Positions 50,033 to 62,520 of a stretch of 64,000 nucleotides of DNA are shown piece after piece. A program made the position numbers and the translations under genes. The notes under the pieces are model-generated. The model worked only from the letters and a program-made list of their open reading frames with translations. It was not told the origin of the DNA and did no database searches. This stretch comes from Symbiodinium natans (Eukaryota; Sar; Dinophyceae; Suessiales; Symbiodiniaceae), in assembly GCA_905221605.1 (NCBI GenBank), contig CAJNDS010001224.1, positions 1,641,302 to 1,705,301 of the forward strand, given 5' to 3'. The stretch's first letter is position 1. Each line of letters opens with the position of its first letter.

Positions 50033-50150
50033 TACATAGTAGAAGCCAGCTGCCTCTAAGCAAGGACTGGCGGCTCTGTACCGAGTGCCGCGCCTTGCCC
50101 GCACTGACAAGCTGCTCTAGGGCTTCCTGGGTAGGGTTCAGGGTTTGGGA

Positions 50151-50218
50151 ACCCTAAACCCTAAACCCTAAACCCTAAACCCTAAACCCTAAACCCTAAA
50201 CCCTAAACCCTAAACCCC
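50151..50218. repeat. CCCTAAA array
   Basis: About nine units; the opposite orientation (TTTAGGG) follows at 50297-50392. Confidence 0.95.
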
Positions 50219-50399
50219 AGTGGGTTTTGACTAGGGTCTCCCACTCCCAACGAGCCGACGCTTCCTTAGAACCAAAGAAGTCGAGCCCAAGCAGGGGTTT
50301 AGGGTTTAGGGTTTAGGGTGTAGGGTTTAGCGTTTAGCGTTTAGGGTTTAGGGTTTAGGGTTTAGGGTTTAGGGTTTAGGGTTTAGGTTTGGGCTTTGG

Positions 50400-52490
50400 G
50401 GTTTGCGGATTGGGGTGGGTTTGGGGTTGACACGGACTTGGAGTCAATGCGATCAATAAAAGTGAGACAGCTGATGCTTTGATCAGCATATGTGGCATAT
50501 CATGCTTCCAGTTTGGTGATGATGTCAGTCATTTTTGCATACCGTTTTGTAAGACTCTCAACCAAGCATTTGTCTCTCGCTGAGACAGCTTCGAGGGTTT
50601 ATAGCATTTTCGAAGGAACTTTTTCGGAATTCGTTAGGAAATTAATCCGAGCATGGCAAAAGTGGCACGCAATATCCTGGCGCTTCCAGTCAGGACAGGC
50701 AACGGGAGGAACTTTGGGCCTCCCATGGCCATACGTTGTTGCAGCTTAGGTATACCGAGGCCATAGGTTACTTGGGCTTGGTTGGTATAGTATCTTGGGG
50801 TAGTTACATGGTTCTTAATACCCTGAGAATGGGGACTCCTTAATATACCCCTTGTATACCCTGCAAAAACGAAGGCCCACACTTCAGAACCCTTCAATGC
50901 AGGTGAGGGACCATGTTACGGGCCCATCTAAACCCTAAACCCTAAACCCTAAACCCTAAACCCTAAACCCTAAACCCTTAGTATAGTAAAGGGGGTAAGA
51001 GGTTAAGGTAGAGGTTCGCTCGCTGCCTCAGGTGACGTGAGGGATGCAGCAGCAGAGAAAGGCCTTAGGCTCTCAAGGTTGGGCACAATAGGTTCTTGAG
51101 GGTCTTAAGGTGACCCAAAAGAATCGTAAACCCTAAACAATAAACCCTAAACCCTGAACCCTGAACCCTAAACCCTAAACCGCTTGTGGCCTCAAAAAAA
51201 CCCCAAGCTCCCTTTCGATTCGAGGGCACCCGGGCTGGCATGGCGGCCGTCGCTGCTTGCGAGGGGAGGGTCGCTTCAGTGGCTTGGTGGGGCTTAGGGT
51301 TTAGGGTTTAGGGTTTAGGGTTTAGGGCTTAGGGCTTAGGGTTTGAAGGGCGAGGCAGGCAGTGCTGAGGGGGTGGGGATCTTGGCTTTTGAGATCGCCC
51401 GATGTTTAGAGCAGGGCTTGGTCATGTTGTGCCTTACTGCCAAGTGCATGTGTTCATGGGTTTCGGGTTTAGGGTTCAGGTCAAAATGCATGGCTAAAGA
51501 TTCCGCAAAGAAGACACGCGCTCGTTGCACAGGGTCTCGAGTTGAGCAATGCCAGAGGGACCCCCCTTACTATGGTGTGGCTAACCCCTCTAAAGCGTAC
51601 AAGCCCCAACGTGTAATGCCTTATACACACGTGTCAAGTCTTCAAATCTACATACAACTGGGGGGCAGGCCGCCATGCAATATTTGTGGTTCAAAAGAGG
51701 CAACAGTAGGATAGTAGGGTCTTGTGCAATTAGAGTTTAGGTCTCAAGGAGATCTCCGCAATGGGTTTAGGGCCCAACCCAAAACGGGATACCCTAAACG
51801 TCCAATCCCAACCCTAAGCAGGGTTTAGGGTTTAGGGCACATGGCTCACGTACAGGCAGGTGCAAGCGTCAACGGCCACGCGCGTTCCTGTAAGTGGTCA
51901 TTCAAGGTGGAGGATATTCGGAGTGCGAGGGCCTTTTAACACCATCATGTTCGCTTCACACACGCGCGCCCTTGTGTTGTCCTCAAGTATGGAGTATCGC
52001 TTAGAAACGTGTCGCTAGGAAGCCCAGTGGGGGCCCCTTGTCACTTTTGGTCAAGTTTTCGGTTTCTTCATACAGCTCACCAGCAGAAAAACTGGCACTC
52101 TTGCTACAAGATGGTTGCTGGGCTACCAAGATATTAAACACGGGGATGTGGAAGGGACCCCCTCTTACAGCACGAGCCATCGACCCTTACCCTAAACCAT
52201 AAACCCTAAACCCTGAACCCTAAACCCCAAACCCTAAACCCTAAACCCTTAGATACAGTTCCAGCCGTCCAGCTGAGGCGACCGCTGGTTCTGCCGCCCT
52301 TGTTGGCGAGCGTTTTGTGGAGAGGCCCCCCTGCTTCCTGATTTGTTTGATTGTTGTTGTTTTTTGGTTGGGTTCAGCCCTAGACCCTACACCCTAACGA
52401 CAAGGCCCGATAACGCCCAAGGAATTGCAAGCCATTGTCCTTTTGTTTGTTGTTTTCTTTTCACCCTAAACCCTAAACCCTAAACCCTGA
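50400..52490. other. Repeat-rich intergenic DNA
   Basis: Telomere-type arrays at 50930-50980, 51125-51180, 51293-51345, 52190-52250 and 52465-52490. An open stretch at 51480-51600 (MAKDSAKKTRARCTGSRVEQ) could be an initial exon but has no support beyond being open. Confidence 0.5.
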
Positions 52491-52491
52491 G

Positions 52492-52566
52492 TCTCGGAGG
52501 AGGCTGAGCGGGATCCAACCGAGCGAGCTGCAGAGGCCATGCAAATGCGCTTGGCCCCTTGGCTAG
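52492..52566 (+). other. Exon-like island
   Basis: Between an AG and a consensus GTGAGC donor, encoding SEEAERDPTERAAEAMQMRL-APWL, with amphipathic helix character. Flanked on both sides by telomere-type repeats. Gene unknown. Confidence 0.35.
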
Positions 52567-53053
52567 GTGAGCGGGTTGAGGGTTTAGGGTTTAGGGTTCA
52601 AAGTTTAGGGTTTAGGGTTTATAAAAAAGGGTTTAGGGTTTAGGTTAGGGTTGAGGATTGAGGGTTGAGGGTTTAGGGTTTAGGGTGTATGTTTTAGGGT
52701 TGAGGGCTAGGGATCTCTAAACACCCCTGCCCCTACACCCTAAACCCTAAACCTCCTGCGAAAGCCCAATGTTGTTTCGAAGCTGAGGAGGTTCCAAGGT
52801 TCCGAGAGGGTTTATGGTTTGAGGGTTTTAGGTTTTTTTTGCTTTTTGAGGTTTAGGTTCATCTCCCTGAAGCTACAGGGTACGCAAGAGCCAGGGTCCA
52901 AGGGGGGGGTAGGTTACCTGGCAGTGTCTAAGGGTTTTAGGGTTTAGGGTCTACTATTATTTCCCTTATGGTCCCTTTGTAACTTTACTAGAATAACCCC
53001 CAAAAACCCTACTCTAACAATTCAGGCCCCTATAGTAGGGTTTAGGGCTTGAG

Positions 53054-53344
53054 CCATGTGGCGGACAAACTCGCTCTAACCACTTGCGCCATGAAGGACG
53101 CCGTGAGCTCCATGGATTTCGGCAGTGTCCGCACTGACCGCCTTTAAGACTCTAAGCCCCAAGCCACGGACCCTGAGCTCTCAAGCACCAACCCCCCGCA
53201 AGCAAAACTTCCTAACCTCACAGCCCACAGCTTGTAGACGAGGTGAACAAAGTAAAGCTGATGCAGAAGAGGAAAGACCTGAAGAAGTCGTGGGAGAGCA
53301 GCGCGGCTTTGCATTCAGTCTCCCGCAAGAAGCGTTTGCAATTT
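53054..53344 (+). other. Two exon-like islands
   Basis: 53054-53147 encodes HVADKLALTTCAMKDAVSSM and ends DFGSVRTDRL before a TAA. 53231-53344 follows CACAG and encodes LVDEVNKVKLMQKRKDLKKS onward to RKKRLQF before GTAAGG. Both are helical, charged and free of repeat sequence. I cannot fix the junction between them or name a family. Confidence 0.4.
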
Positions 53345-53558
53345 GTAAGGGGTTTGAGGCGTTCAGGGTTTAGGGTTAGGTTTTTACATTTCCCCTAAGT
53401 GGTTTTAAGAGGATTATATTGAGGAACATCTTTCAGGGGGTTCTTGGGGCCATGCGACGAGACATCAGCACCCTAAGCCCGCCAGGTTTTTGCGAAGCCG
53501 ATTCTTGGCGGCACGGAGCAAGTTGTGTGTTAAAGAGTTCAGTCGCCGACATGGCGAG

Positions 53559-53650
53559 TTCTCTAAAATTGGGGTCCCTTTCTTGGGGTACCCTAGCTAA
53601 GCGGGGCCACCTCATAATAAGGACCCCAAAAGGGACTGTAATTTAGAGAA
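53559..53650. mobile_element. MITE-like hairpin, GGTCCCTTTTGGGG family
   Basis: 92 bp; TTCTCTAAAATTGGGGTCCC at the left is mirrored by GGACC...TTTAGAGAA at the right. Second clear member after 48402-48488. Confidence 0.65.
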
Positions 53651-53768
53651 ATCACCGCATGTACTCAAGAAAGAAGCCGCACACGTATTTTGGGGCATAG
53701 GACTTCACCTTCGCCTAATTAAACCCAAGCCCTAAACCCCAAAGCCCTAGGCCCTGAACCCTGAACTA

Positions 53769-53883
53769 AGTATAGGTAGTTGCCAGGTAGTTATAAGCAG
53801 GGTTATAAGTACGCATAATAGGGCGATAAGCAAATTTACCATACTTATAACCCTACGTATAAGTACCCATGAACCACCAAGTA
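53769..53883. mobile_element. Diverged TACTTGGAGGTTCATGG-family element
   Basis: Ends in CCCATGAACCACCAAGTA; the left end is degenerate. Internal TTATAACCCTACGTATAAGT is typical of the family. Confidence 0.5.
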
Positions 53884-56041
53884 AACCCTAAACCCTTTTA
53901 AGGCTTCCAGCGCCTCCCCGCGCCTGCACTCATGGGGCGCTGAACCCCGCTAAACCCCCAAACCCTAAACCCGAAACCCCTCTACCTCGGACCCCCTAAG
54001 TTTGTGCCCTTGGGACCTGTTTTAAAAATCCTCTTAGGGATTATGAGGGGCCAAATTGGGAGTGTTTTTTTTTACTGGGAACCAGCAAATACAAGGGCCA
54101 AACTCGGAGCAAAGAAAGTGAAACCCTAAACCCTAAACCCTAAACCTCTGCGAGAACCTCAGACCTGTGAGGAAAGCGGCTTGCGGGATCCGGCGCGGCA
54201 CGCGCCCACCTCACTGCTGTCCTGGCTGGACCCGGGTTTCCTTGGGGAAGCTTAAGCCCCACTGGGGGGTTTAGGGTTTGGGGTGTAGGGTGTAGGGTTT
54301 AGGGTTTGGGAAAGCTTAAGCCCCACTGGCTTTGTCAAGTTTTTAGGGTTTGGGGTTTAGGGTTTGGGGTTTAGGGTTTAGGGTTTGGGGTTTGGGGTTT
54401 AGGGATTAGGGACTCTCTCTTAGACCCCAAGCCCTAAACTTTACATGAAACCCACAGCCTGCACGTCCCGGACGTGGGGGTTGAAAGGCTGTGGGCTGCC
54501 ATGGACCAGAAACCTACTACAATTTTTGTGTTTAGGGTTTAGGATTTTGGGCCTATAGGGTTTAGGGTTTAGGGCAAGCCCTAAACCCCAAACTGCTCCA
54601 CGGCCCTAATCCTGGGATTTTTTGTGGCTTCCCATCGGCACCAGGAAACCATCGACGCAGTTCCAGAGGATCTGCACCCTGCAAGCACACGGTTTTCGTT
54701 TGAAGGGCCTAAAGCTTCAGGGATTGCCTCGCGTCGGCTTAGGAGGGTTTAGGGTTTCGGGTTTAGGGTTTAGGGTTTAGACCCGAAACCCCAAACCCTA
54801 TCAACATGTCCGCATGCGCGAGCTTAAGCTCACGGCGCACTGGGCTTCGACGCCATGATTCTACACGCTATAGTGAACTGAGACCGCTCCTAGACCCTAA
54901 GCCCTAAAACCTACCTGGACCCCCAGAGTATGTAAAAACATGGCCCGGAACCCGTAAGGGTACCATTCTTTACATACTGTCGGGCATGTAGGTAAACTTC
55001 AACCCAGCCTACACCCTGAGAATGCCGCTTTGTTAAGCTTTGTTGATTCGTGTTGAAACGAACTTTGCGCTTTGTCGATACGTTCCTCCTGGACACCCCA
55101 AATGAAGCTTGATGTTGCACAGGCGGTGTTGGAACCTCCCAAAGACGGTTCTCAGGCTTTGCTGGCACACAAGAGAGCCTGATTCTAGAAGGGTTTGGCT
55201 CAACACCCCTTCATAATTAAGGAATGTACCTTATCTTCCCCCGTATGTTCCCATGTATATTCCTTCATCAAGGGTATATAAACATTGGCTCTCAGGGTTC
55301 GGGTGTAGGGTTTGCGCCACAAAAGCCTTCCTCTACCGGTTTGCATGGAATTCCCAAGCCTTGAGAGTGTTCACCGCCCTGAGCCTCCCCCCCTTAAACC
55401 CCTGATTCCCTGAATACCTGAACCCCTAAACCCCAAACCCTAAAGCCTAAACCCTAAACCCTAGAGAAAACCCACAGTTAGCAAGGCAGCCCCTCCTGGC
55501 CAAAGCGCGAACACAGTTGCAGGAGGCGCTTTTCTGCAAGGTTTTGGGCTTTGAGCTTCTTGGTGAAAGCGTCCGTGGCTTTCCGATTTGAGGTTGAGGG
55601 ATGTAAGGCCCTTTAGGGCTTACGGTAGAGAAGATCTGGGTGTGGATAAGGGCTTCTGTGCTTCTTGGATGTAAAGCTCCAATACCTCTTGTGATATTGG
55701 GGGGGTTACGATAATCAGGGACCCCTTATATAGACCCTGAAGTAGTAGGATCCCCTGATAATGAGGACCCAAAAAAGGTACCCCGAATTTCGGAAACCCC
55801 CTTATGGGCTACTCGTTTCAGAATCAGATGAGAGTTTGAGAGTTGGAGGGGGGGGGGGGTCAGTTCCACTGGTCACTGGCGCTAAAGACGCATGAAGCAA
55901 CACAAGGCCATGCTTGAGGCTAGCTGAAGGCGACTGCGCACAGACGCTAGAGCATAATACTTCAGTGTTGCAGGGTATCAGAGAGAAACCTTAGACCCAG
56001 AGGTAGAATCAAAGTGCTTCGACCCACTGCAGCAGCGGTAG
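53884..56041 (+). other. Intergenic DNA with exon-like islands
   Basis: Open, repeat-free islands between telomere-type arrays: 54645-54742 (ETIDAVPEDLHPASTRFSFE onward, after CCAG, before a GA donor); 55102-55182 (ATG to TGA, MKLDVAQAVLEPPKDGSQAL onward); 55478-55540 (LARQPLLAKARTQLQEALFC-K, between CACAG and a GT donor). They may be exons of one plus-strand gene whose introns are full of repeats, but I cannot connect them. Confidence 0.35.
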
Positions 56042-56952
56042 TTGCATATAATCGAAATAGTTGCTTATCAGCACCTGAATACTGAATGCTCCTTGAGCCA
56101 TGTCTTCCGCAACGGTTGTGAGCTCAAGCGCTCGGAGGATCTCGGAGGATCTCGGAGGACTCTAGCCGCTCTTCTTAGTCTTGTTGTGCTTCTGCTGTGC
56201 TGCCTCTTCAGCAAAGGCAGCTGCGGCTTTGCATCCTTGGGAGGGAGGGACGAGCCAAAGCAAGTGCCTTTGAGCCTGATGAGGGAGCAGGCCGGCACAA
56301 AGTTTCGGGCTAAGGCACGCGACGCGATCGCGCCGCTACCGATGACCCCAGCAGAAAAGAAGTTGTTGCGTCGGTTGGCAGGATTCTCCCGTGCGGGCCG
56401 CTGGGGCTCTGTTGATTCCGCCTTTCGCAGCTACAACGGTAGCTCCACCGCCATCTACAATCAAGTTATGCATGCTGCTTTCCGGTGCGACAAGTATCAG
56501 CGCGGTGTTCAAGTATATAACAGGCTACTTTAAACCATTATACCTCTGCCGTGCGTGCTTGCAGGAATGCTAAGGGGGTGAGCCACAATGCAGCCACTTA
56601 CTTGCTGGGGAAAGTTGAGGAGCAAGGCCTTGTACCCGATGTGATTTTCTTCACAGCTTTGGTCCGGACATACAAGCACGCGAAACTTCAGAGCTTCACC
56701 GCAGCATTTCAGAAGATGAAGAATCTCGGTGTAGTGCCTGACAGAGTCTTTGCAGAGACCTATTTAGCTACGTTACTGGTGCCGGATGAGAACAGGGTGC
56801 GAGGCCACATGGTTCAGGACTTGAAGCGCCTGGAGCATGATCGATTGCTGGCCGGCTGGGAAGCCCACCACGTCTTTGAAGAAGCCAACGTCGAATTGTC
56901 TGGCCTTGCCTCGGAGGTGAAAGAGGCACTAGGCCGCATTCTTGACACTTGA
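56042..56952 (+). CDS. Short PPR-like protein, two visible exons
   Basis: Exon A is open from 56042 (a TTG, no in-frame ATG before the repeats) to 56523; exon B runs 56565-56952. Joining at CAG|GC...GCAG|G gives YNR-NAKGVSHNAATYLL in frame across a 41-nt GC-AG intron. The N-terminal part has a hydrophobic helix (LAALLSLVVLLLCCLF), as expected of a signal or plastid-targeting leader. About three PPR-like helical pairs follow (AIYNQVMHAAFRCDKYQRG; EQGLVPDVIFFTALVRTYKH; NLGVVPDRVFAETYLATLL). PPR proteins bind organellar RNA. The true start is probably in an upstream exon, and the array is short for the family. An 11-bp direct repeat (GGAGGATCTC) lies near 56135. Confidence 0.6.
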
Positions 56953-56977
56953 AGCCCTCTGAGCTAAAAGTGGCCAA

Positions 56978-57062
56978 TACCCCTTCAGAAAAAATCCTTA
57001 AACCATATACGGAACCCTCTTATCTTTTCAGGAATATTCCCTAATTAAGGTCTATTGGAGTG
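56978..57062. mobile_element. CCAATACCCCTT-family MITE-like element
   Basis: Starts CCAATACCCCTTCAG and ends TAATTAAGGTCTATTGGAG, immediately after the PPR stop codon, where it may supply 3'-UTR sequence. Confidence 0.5.
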
Positions 57063-58868
57063 CGCCTGGTGTCCTTTGATTGTTCCCAGTCAGAGCCGCT
57101 TAGGGTTTAGGGAGAGTTTAGGGTTTAGGGTTTAGGATGGAAACGCGACCAACCATGCGCAAGGGTGTGCAGGCGTCAGAGTCCCATGCACTTTTCATGT
57201 AAAACGTCGCAGCCGGGCTAGACCGTCGCACCACGACACAAAGACCCCCTGGTTCTTAGTAGGGAATGAGGGAAGTACGCCCCTACATATACCCCTTAAG
57301 TATCTAGGTATCTCATTTCCTCATTCCCTACTAAGAACCAGGCAGAAGACTCCACACACATTCAGGAAGATCTGGCGGCTTGCTGGCTCACGTGCGGAAT
57401 GCTACACCGAAGCCCCAAAGATAGCCTCTGCATTGTTCGACGTGCCAAGCGCAGAATAGTCTTGAATGGCTTTTCCCGCATCCACAGCTCATCGAAACCC
57501 CCAGCCCGAAAAATAGCAACTCTGTAGAAACAAGATCGTTTGCCCTAAGCCCTATAAACCCTATATAAACGCTATAAACTCTATGAACTCTCTAAACCCA
57601 AAAACCCTAAACCCTAAACCCTGCCCTTTGGAAAGTCCACATGGATCTGCTTCATAGTGAAGACAGCTCTGGGAGGCAGTTTGGGGATATTTTTTTTGAG
57701 CTTCCCCTATTGGTTGTATATGGGGACCTCTTCATAAGTTTTTGGTTTCGGATTTATATATATATATATAGGTTTCGGATTTATATATATATAGGGTTTA
57801 ATTAGGGCTTAGGGTGCAGGAGCACGTTTGCGCAGGCAGTGGGCTTGGTCCCGGAAGCCAAAGAGCATCTGGTGGCCCAAGGCACGCCGACCGTTGTATG
57901 TAAAAAATGGCGGGTTCGGGGTTCTCGGGTTTAGGGTTTAGGGTTTAGGGTTTAGGGTTTAGGGCTTAGGGCTTAGGGCTTAGGGTTTAGGGTTTAAGGG
58001 CGGCTTAAGGCTTGAGTGGGGGCAGTATCCTTTCCTGGCAGTTCTCCGTGGTCCAGTTGCAAAAGGGCTTAAGGCTTATCGCAGTGGTCGCGCCCTAAAG
58101 ACTCAAAGCCCTAAGCCCCTTAGACTAGGATCGATGGGCCCAAATCTGCACATAGCCCGCTTGACCCCCAGAAGTTCAATTTTTTTGGGACCCCGAAGCC
58201 CACCCCAGAAGAGATGCCCTGGCTCACAGTTCCCGCAGATCTCCAGTTTTGGGTGTGTTTGGAGTACATACTTGGAGGTACATTAGGGTCGCTACAAGTA
58301 GGGTCATAATGATATATGGCAACGATTATACTTATAACCCGGGGCTTGAAGGTACTTCTAGTGCTGCGACTTGAAGGATTGGACCAAGTCCACCCAGGAG
58401 TGCAGGGTACAGGTCATAGGGGCTTCGTAGGGTTTAGGGTTTAAGTTTTGGTTTTAGGGTTGCAGTGTGTCGGATGTGCTTAACAGTAGCGTGATTCAGG
58501 GTTCAGCGACTTGCCGCCCAGGCGAAGTGCATCTGCCAAAGATGCGGAAACCCTTGCGCAAGGGCAGCAGAAGTCATGGAGGTCGAAAGCCAGGCGGGGT
58601 CTGGTGGCAGCTGTCAATGCGTTGAGGGCCCCCCGCCAAAAAAACCCTAAACCCTAAACCCCCCCAACCCCCCCAAAACCCCTGCCCTCAAGACCATACC
58701 GGGAACCCTCATGAGGAGGCTCGTTAGGGCTACAGCTAGGACGCAGAGTAGGCCGTTGTTTCCTGTTTTCAGGGTTTCACCCTCTGTCCTCCCAGGCTAC
58801 TTTTCAGTGAAATTCGAGCCCTAAACCCTAAACCTAAACCCACCTCACGTGAGAAACGGTCCGGTGGA
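57063..58868. other. Repeat-rich intergenic DNA
   Basis: Contains a MITE-like hairpin (57248-57352), AT runs near 57755 and 57785, TTTAGGG arrays at 57928-57995, and an exon-like island 57820-57895 (AG acceptor, GTATGT donor, TFAQAVGLVPEAKEHLVAQG). No gene model. Confidence 0.5.
57248..57352. mobile_element. MITE-like hairpin with perfect 24-bp inverted ends
   Basis: CCTGGTTCTTAGTAGGGAAT at the left, continuing GAGG, is exactly mirrored at the right end; about 55 bp of loop. The perfect ends suggest a young insertion. Confidence 0.75.
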
Positions 58869-59411
58869 TTGAGCCACGATCACCCCCTTCCAAGCAAATT
58901 TCCGTTTTCTTTCGGACATTACACAGACTCAAGTTGGACCCTTTGCATCCCTGCATTGTGGTTGCGAAGGCTGCAAGGCAGGTGGCAAAAACCCCTAAGC
59001 AGGTGGCAAAAACCCCTGAACACTAAACCGTTTCTTTTCCTGGGTTGCTCTTGGGTCTCATATTTAGCGGTCGGAATACTTACAGTACTTACTAGTATTC
59101 CCTTAGGGTCCCTGAAACAAATACACTATAATAACCCCCCAAGACCTTGCTCTAATTATTTAGGCAACTAGACAACCTTAGGGTGATTGGATCCAGGAGA
59201 TTTTGTAGGATCCTCTTTGCCCCAATCCCTGCAGCACTGTACTTGGTACATTTGGGTAGGAACAAGTAGGGCAACACACAGCCTAAACAGGGCTCTTTGT
59301 ACAGTTACCATCATTGCAACGCTATGTATGACTACCCACATGTACCTCCTAGTAACTAACCTTAGGGCTGCAAGGGCTCCTCCGACCTAATTTAGGAAAG
59401 CTCGTAGCCTT
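58869..59411. other. Intergenic, no convincing gene
   Basis: Open frames at 58869-59171 and 59187-59390 lack domains, and both overlap MITE-like sequence (59238-59362). Confidence 0.5.
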
Positions 59412-59530
59412 CCTAAACCCTAAACCCTAAACCCTAAACCCTAAACCCTAAACCCTAAACCCTAAACCCTAAACCCTAAACCCTAAACCCTAAACCCTAA
59501 ACCCTAAACCCTAAACCCTAAACCCTAACC
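59412..59530. repeat. CCCTAAA array, about 17 units
   Basis: Nearly uninterrupted; one of the two longest arrays in the window. Confidence 0.97.
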
Positions 59531-59596
59531 CAAATGTACCTCGTCGTCGCCCTGCGATGTGGATTCGCCCCAGCTGTGCAGGAGTGAAAAAAAAAA

Positions 59597-59784
59597 CCCT
59601 AAACCCTAAACCCTAAACCCTAAACCCTAAACCCTAAACCCTAAACCCTAAACCCTAAACCCTAAACCCTAAACCCTAAACCCTAATACCCTAAACCCTA
59701 AACCCTAAACCCTAAACCCTAAACCCTAAACCCTAAACCCTAAACCCTAAACCCTAAACCCTAAACCCTAAACCCTAAACCCTA
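59597..59784. repeat. CCCTAAA array, about 26 units
   Basis: Same orientation as the preceding array, from which it is separated by 66 bp of unique sequence; a single imperfect unit (CCCTAATA) lies near the middle. Unique sequence continues for over 4 kb beyond it, so it is interstitial and not a chromosome end. Confidence 0.97.
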
Positions 59785-60002
59785 CCCCCAAGAACACGGG
59801 AAGTGCCAAGATCCAGAGCGGCCTGGATCTGGCGGCCCTGCGAACCTGCTGCGGCAGTTCAGCCAATACCTGTTGAGGCCGGTTTCGGCGGGCGTAGAGT
59901 TGCTTGACGTGGGCAGCTCGATGCCCTACAAGCTTCTTTTCTAAACCCTAGACCCTACCCTAAGCTTAAAGCCCAAACCCTGTAAAGCCTAAACCCAAAC
60001 CC

Positions 60003-60110
60003 TACTTGGAGGTTCATGGATAGTTATAAGTGGGGCTATAAGATGCGGTGGCTATAATAAACACGGGCACTTGCAACCCTGCTACAAACTACCCAAACGT
60101 ACCCGAAGTA
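60003..60110. mobile_element. Diverged TACTTGGAGGTTCATGG-family element
   Basis: Left end TACTTGGAGGTTCATGGATA; right end degenerate (ACCCGAAGTA). Confidence 0.5.
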
Positions 60111-62520
60111 GACCCAAAGTAGTGAAAGTAGTGAAGTGCCCACGGATCAGATGATGTGGGTTTTTGAAGGTTCTCGTTGCCTACGCCTTCCAGAGCCCTA
60201 AAGGCTGTAAACGAAGTATGGTAACGCCTACTTAGAACCTTATTCTTAAGGGGGCACTTGTGTAAGCCCATTAAGAGGATCATATTCAGGAATATTATTC
60301 AGAGGGTTTTAAGGGCCATCCTAGTACGCTTCAGGGGTTATTCATAGGGGCTTGCGAGCCTAGGGTTCGCGTAGGGCTTTGGGAAGCAGGCTTAGGGCTT
60401 AAGAGTTTGCAAAGGCGTGCCTAGGGTTCCCTAAGCCCTAAATCCCAGGGTTTTAGACAGCCCCGAAGCCGAAAACCTTTGATTGAGGGCTTAGGGTTTA
60501 GGGTTTGGGGTTTAGGGTGTAGGGTTTAGGGTTTAGGGCTTAGGGTTTAGGGTTTAGGTGAACCTGTGGGGCGTTTTCTCATGAGACCGGTCTCATGCCC
60601 TGAAGAACGCTAGGCCGCGAGGGCTGGGGTTTAGGGCTTAGAAAAATAGGGTTTAGGGTTTATTTGGGGTTTAGGGTTTTGGGTTTAGGGTTGCGGCAAA
60701 CGGTTTTAAAAGAAATTGTCTAAAGCTTGGTTCCCAACAAGCTTTGACCGAAACGCATCCGGGGGCTTTTGGGCACCTGCTGGGGCCGTATAGGCCTTAT
60801 GGGGGCCCTCCCGTGGCGGGCCTTTGGGAGATTGTTTCCCCCGGCACCCTTTATGCACCGGGAGCCTTCTGGGGTATCCCGAGCCCTAAGCCCTAAACCC
60901 TAAACCCTAAACGATGCCTGCGCTGGCTTGTTTAGACAAACACCCCTTGAATGCTTCCTGCAACAACAAAGGGTGGTTTCCCAAATTATCCTCGCGAAGC
61001 GGCGGCTGGTCCAAGAGACACTCATCTTTCGGAACAAAGCAGCGCCGCGGCTCAGTCTTGAAATGCACACAACTTCTATTTATTTTGTTTTGAGGGTTTT
61101 GGAGGGGCTTCGACCCTGGCAGTGTAAACCCTAAACAGAAGTCTTCGTGCTTGAAGCCTTGCGCAGGCCCCTAAACCCTAGACCCTAAACCCTAAACCCT
61201 AAACAACCCTAACCCTAAACCCTAAACCCGAAGCCTTGCGCAGGCGAAGCATCCTCCTCATGGCGATCATTAGCACCATTTGCTTGGCGAACGCTGTGAG
61301 GCCCATAAAGCCTTAACCCAACCAAACCCTAAACCCTAAACCCTACGGCTCTGAGGACTCTTACTTTTAGGGTTTTGGGCCTAAAGGCTCTAATGACTCT
61401 TGTTTTTAGGGTTTTGGGCCTAAAGGCTTTAAGGACTCTTATTTATAGGGTTTTGGGCCTAAAGGCCTTCCTCCAAATTTTTAGCCTAAGGGCATGAAAC
61501 CCTAAACGCCAACCAAAACATTCCCAAAGCATCCCTCTTTGGATTTTCAGATGCAAGCAGAAGCAAGTCCGGCAAGCCCAATACCCCATAATGAGAATGG
61601 AGTTTGCGGCCTAGGGTTGATTTAAGGCTTCCAAAATTTAGGGGTATACCTTACACTATATAGAAGGATCCTGATTGTCATTTAAGGCGTCTTGTTTAAT
61701 GCAGGGGTATTGGAGGGTTATAGGAATGTTTTTGGTTTTTGTACGTTTTGGGCTCAGGTTTCTGCTGGTGTTGATTTTGTTTTTTTTGGTAAAGCTTTGT
61801 GGGCATGCAACTCTACAGAGCCCACCCCCTCCCCCCTACAGAACCCATCGAAATTTCACGTTGGGATGTTCCCCCTTATACTAACGGCTGCTAACTTTCC
61901 TTCATAGGGATTTCAATAGGGGGTATTATAATCTCTCTTAAGGACTGCGAGTAAACTTCATGTCTTATGAAATTCCCCAAATCCTTTCTAGCTGTGTTTC
62001 TTCGTCTTGCAGCACCCTGGCCCAACGGAAAGCCTGACTTGAGTGGCGGGCACACCAGCTAGGTTCCCTTGTACTTAAACCCGGGCACACATAAACAGGG
62101 AGGTTCAGGGTTTCGGGTTTAAGGTTTTGGATCCTTTCGGCATGAGGGCTTAAGGATTAGGAGGTCCCAATATGTGGCCGCTCTTCAGCGTGAAGTGTTC
62201 AGACAGGATCGCAGAAGACAGTCGCAGCATGTCAGGCAATGTCTACAAATTAACTGCACCCTTGTCTTCCCCCTTCAGCATAATCCTTTGATTTTAAAAC
62301 CCCCAAAAGTATAATCCTCTGATTTTAGGGACCTTTCAAAAGGGCGCAACCCTAATTAGTTTCCAGAGTCCTTAAATACTTCTGCGAAGGGACTGGAGGA
62401 GGGATCCTTGTGAGGGACCATAAGGCTTCTTTGGGGCTTATATAGTTATAGGGCTACTTCAGAACCCTAAACCCTAAACCCTATAAACCCTAAACCCTAA
62501 ACCCTCAAGACAAAAAAAAT
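60111..62520. other. Repeat-rich intergenic DNA
   Basis: TTTAGGG arrays at 60490-60560 and 60640-60690, CCCTAAA at 60890-60912 and 61165-61230. A three-unit tandem repeat of about 40 bp (GGGTTTTGGGCCTAAAGGCT) lies at 61365-61470. An open island at 60928-61134 (LQQQRVVSQIILAKRRLVQE) could be an exon; no family recognised. Confidence 0.5.

Noticed and set aside
49727-50157. Poly-Gly and poly-Pro frames
   Set aside because: Direct translation of the G-run block.
54911-55168. Minus-strand 85-aa frame
   Set aside because: No domain or splice context; the plus-strand reading of the same interval gives a cleaner exon-like end (55102-55182).
59412-59784. Chromosome end (telomere)
   Set aside because: More than 4 kb of unique sequence follows, and similar shorter arrays lie throughout the window in both orientations.
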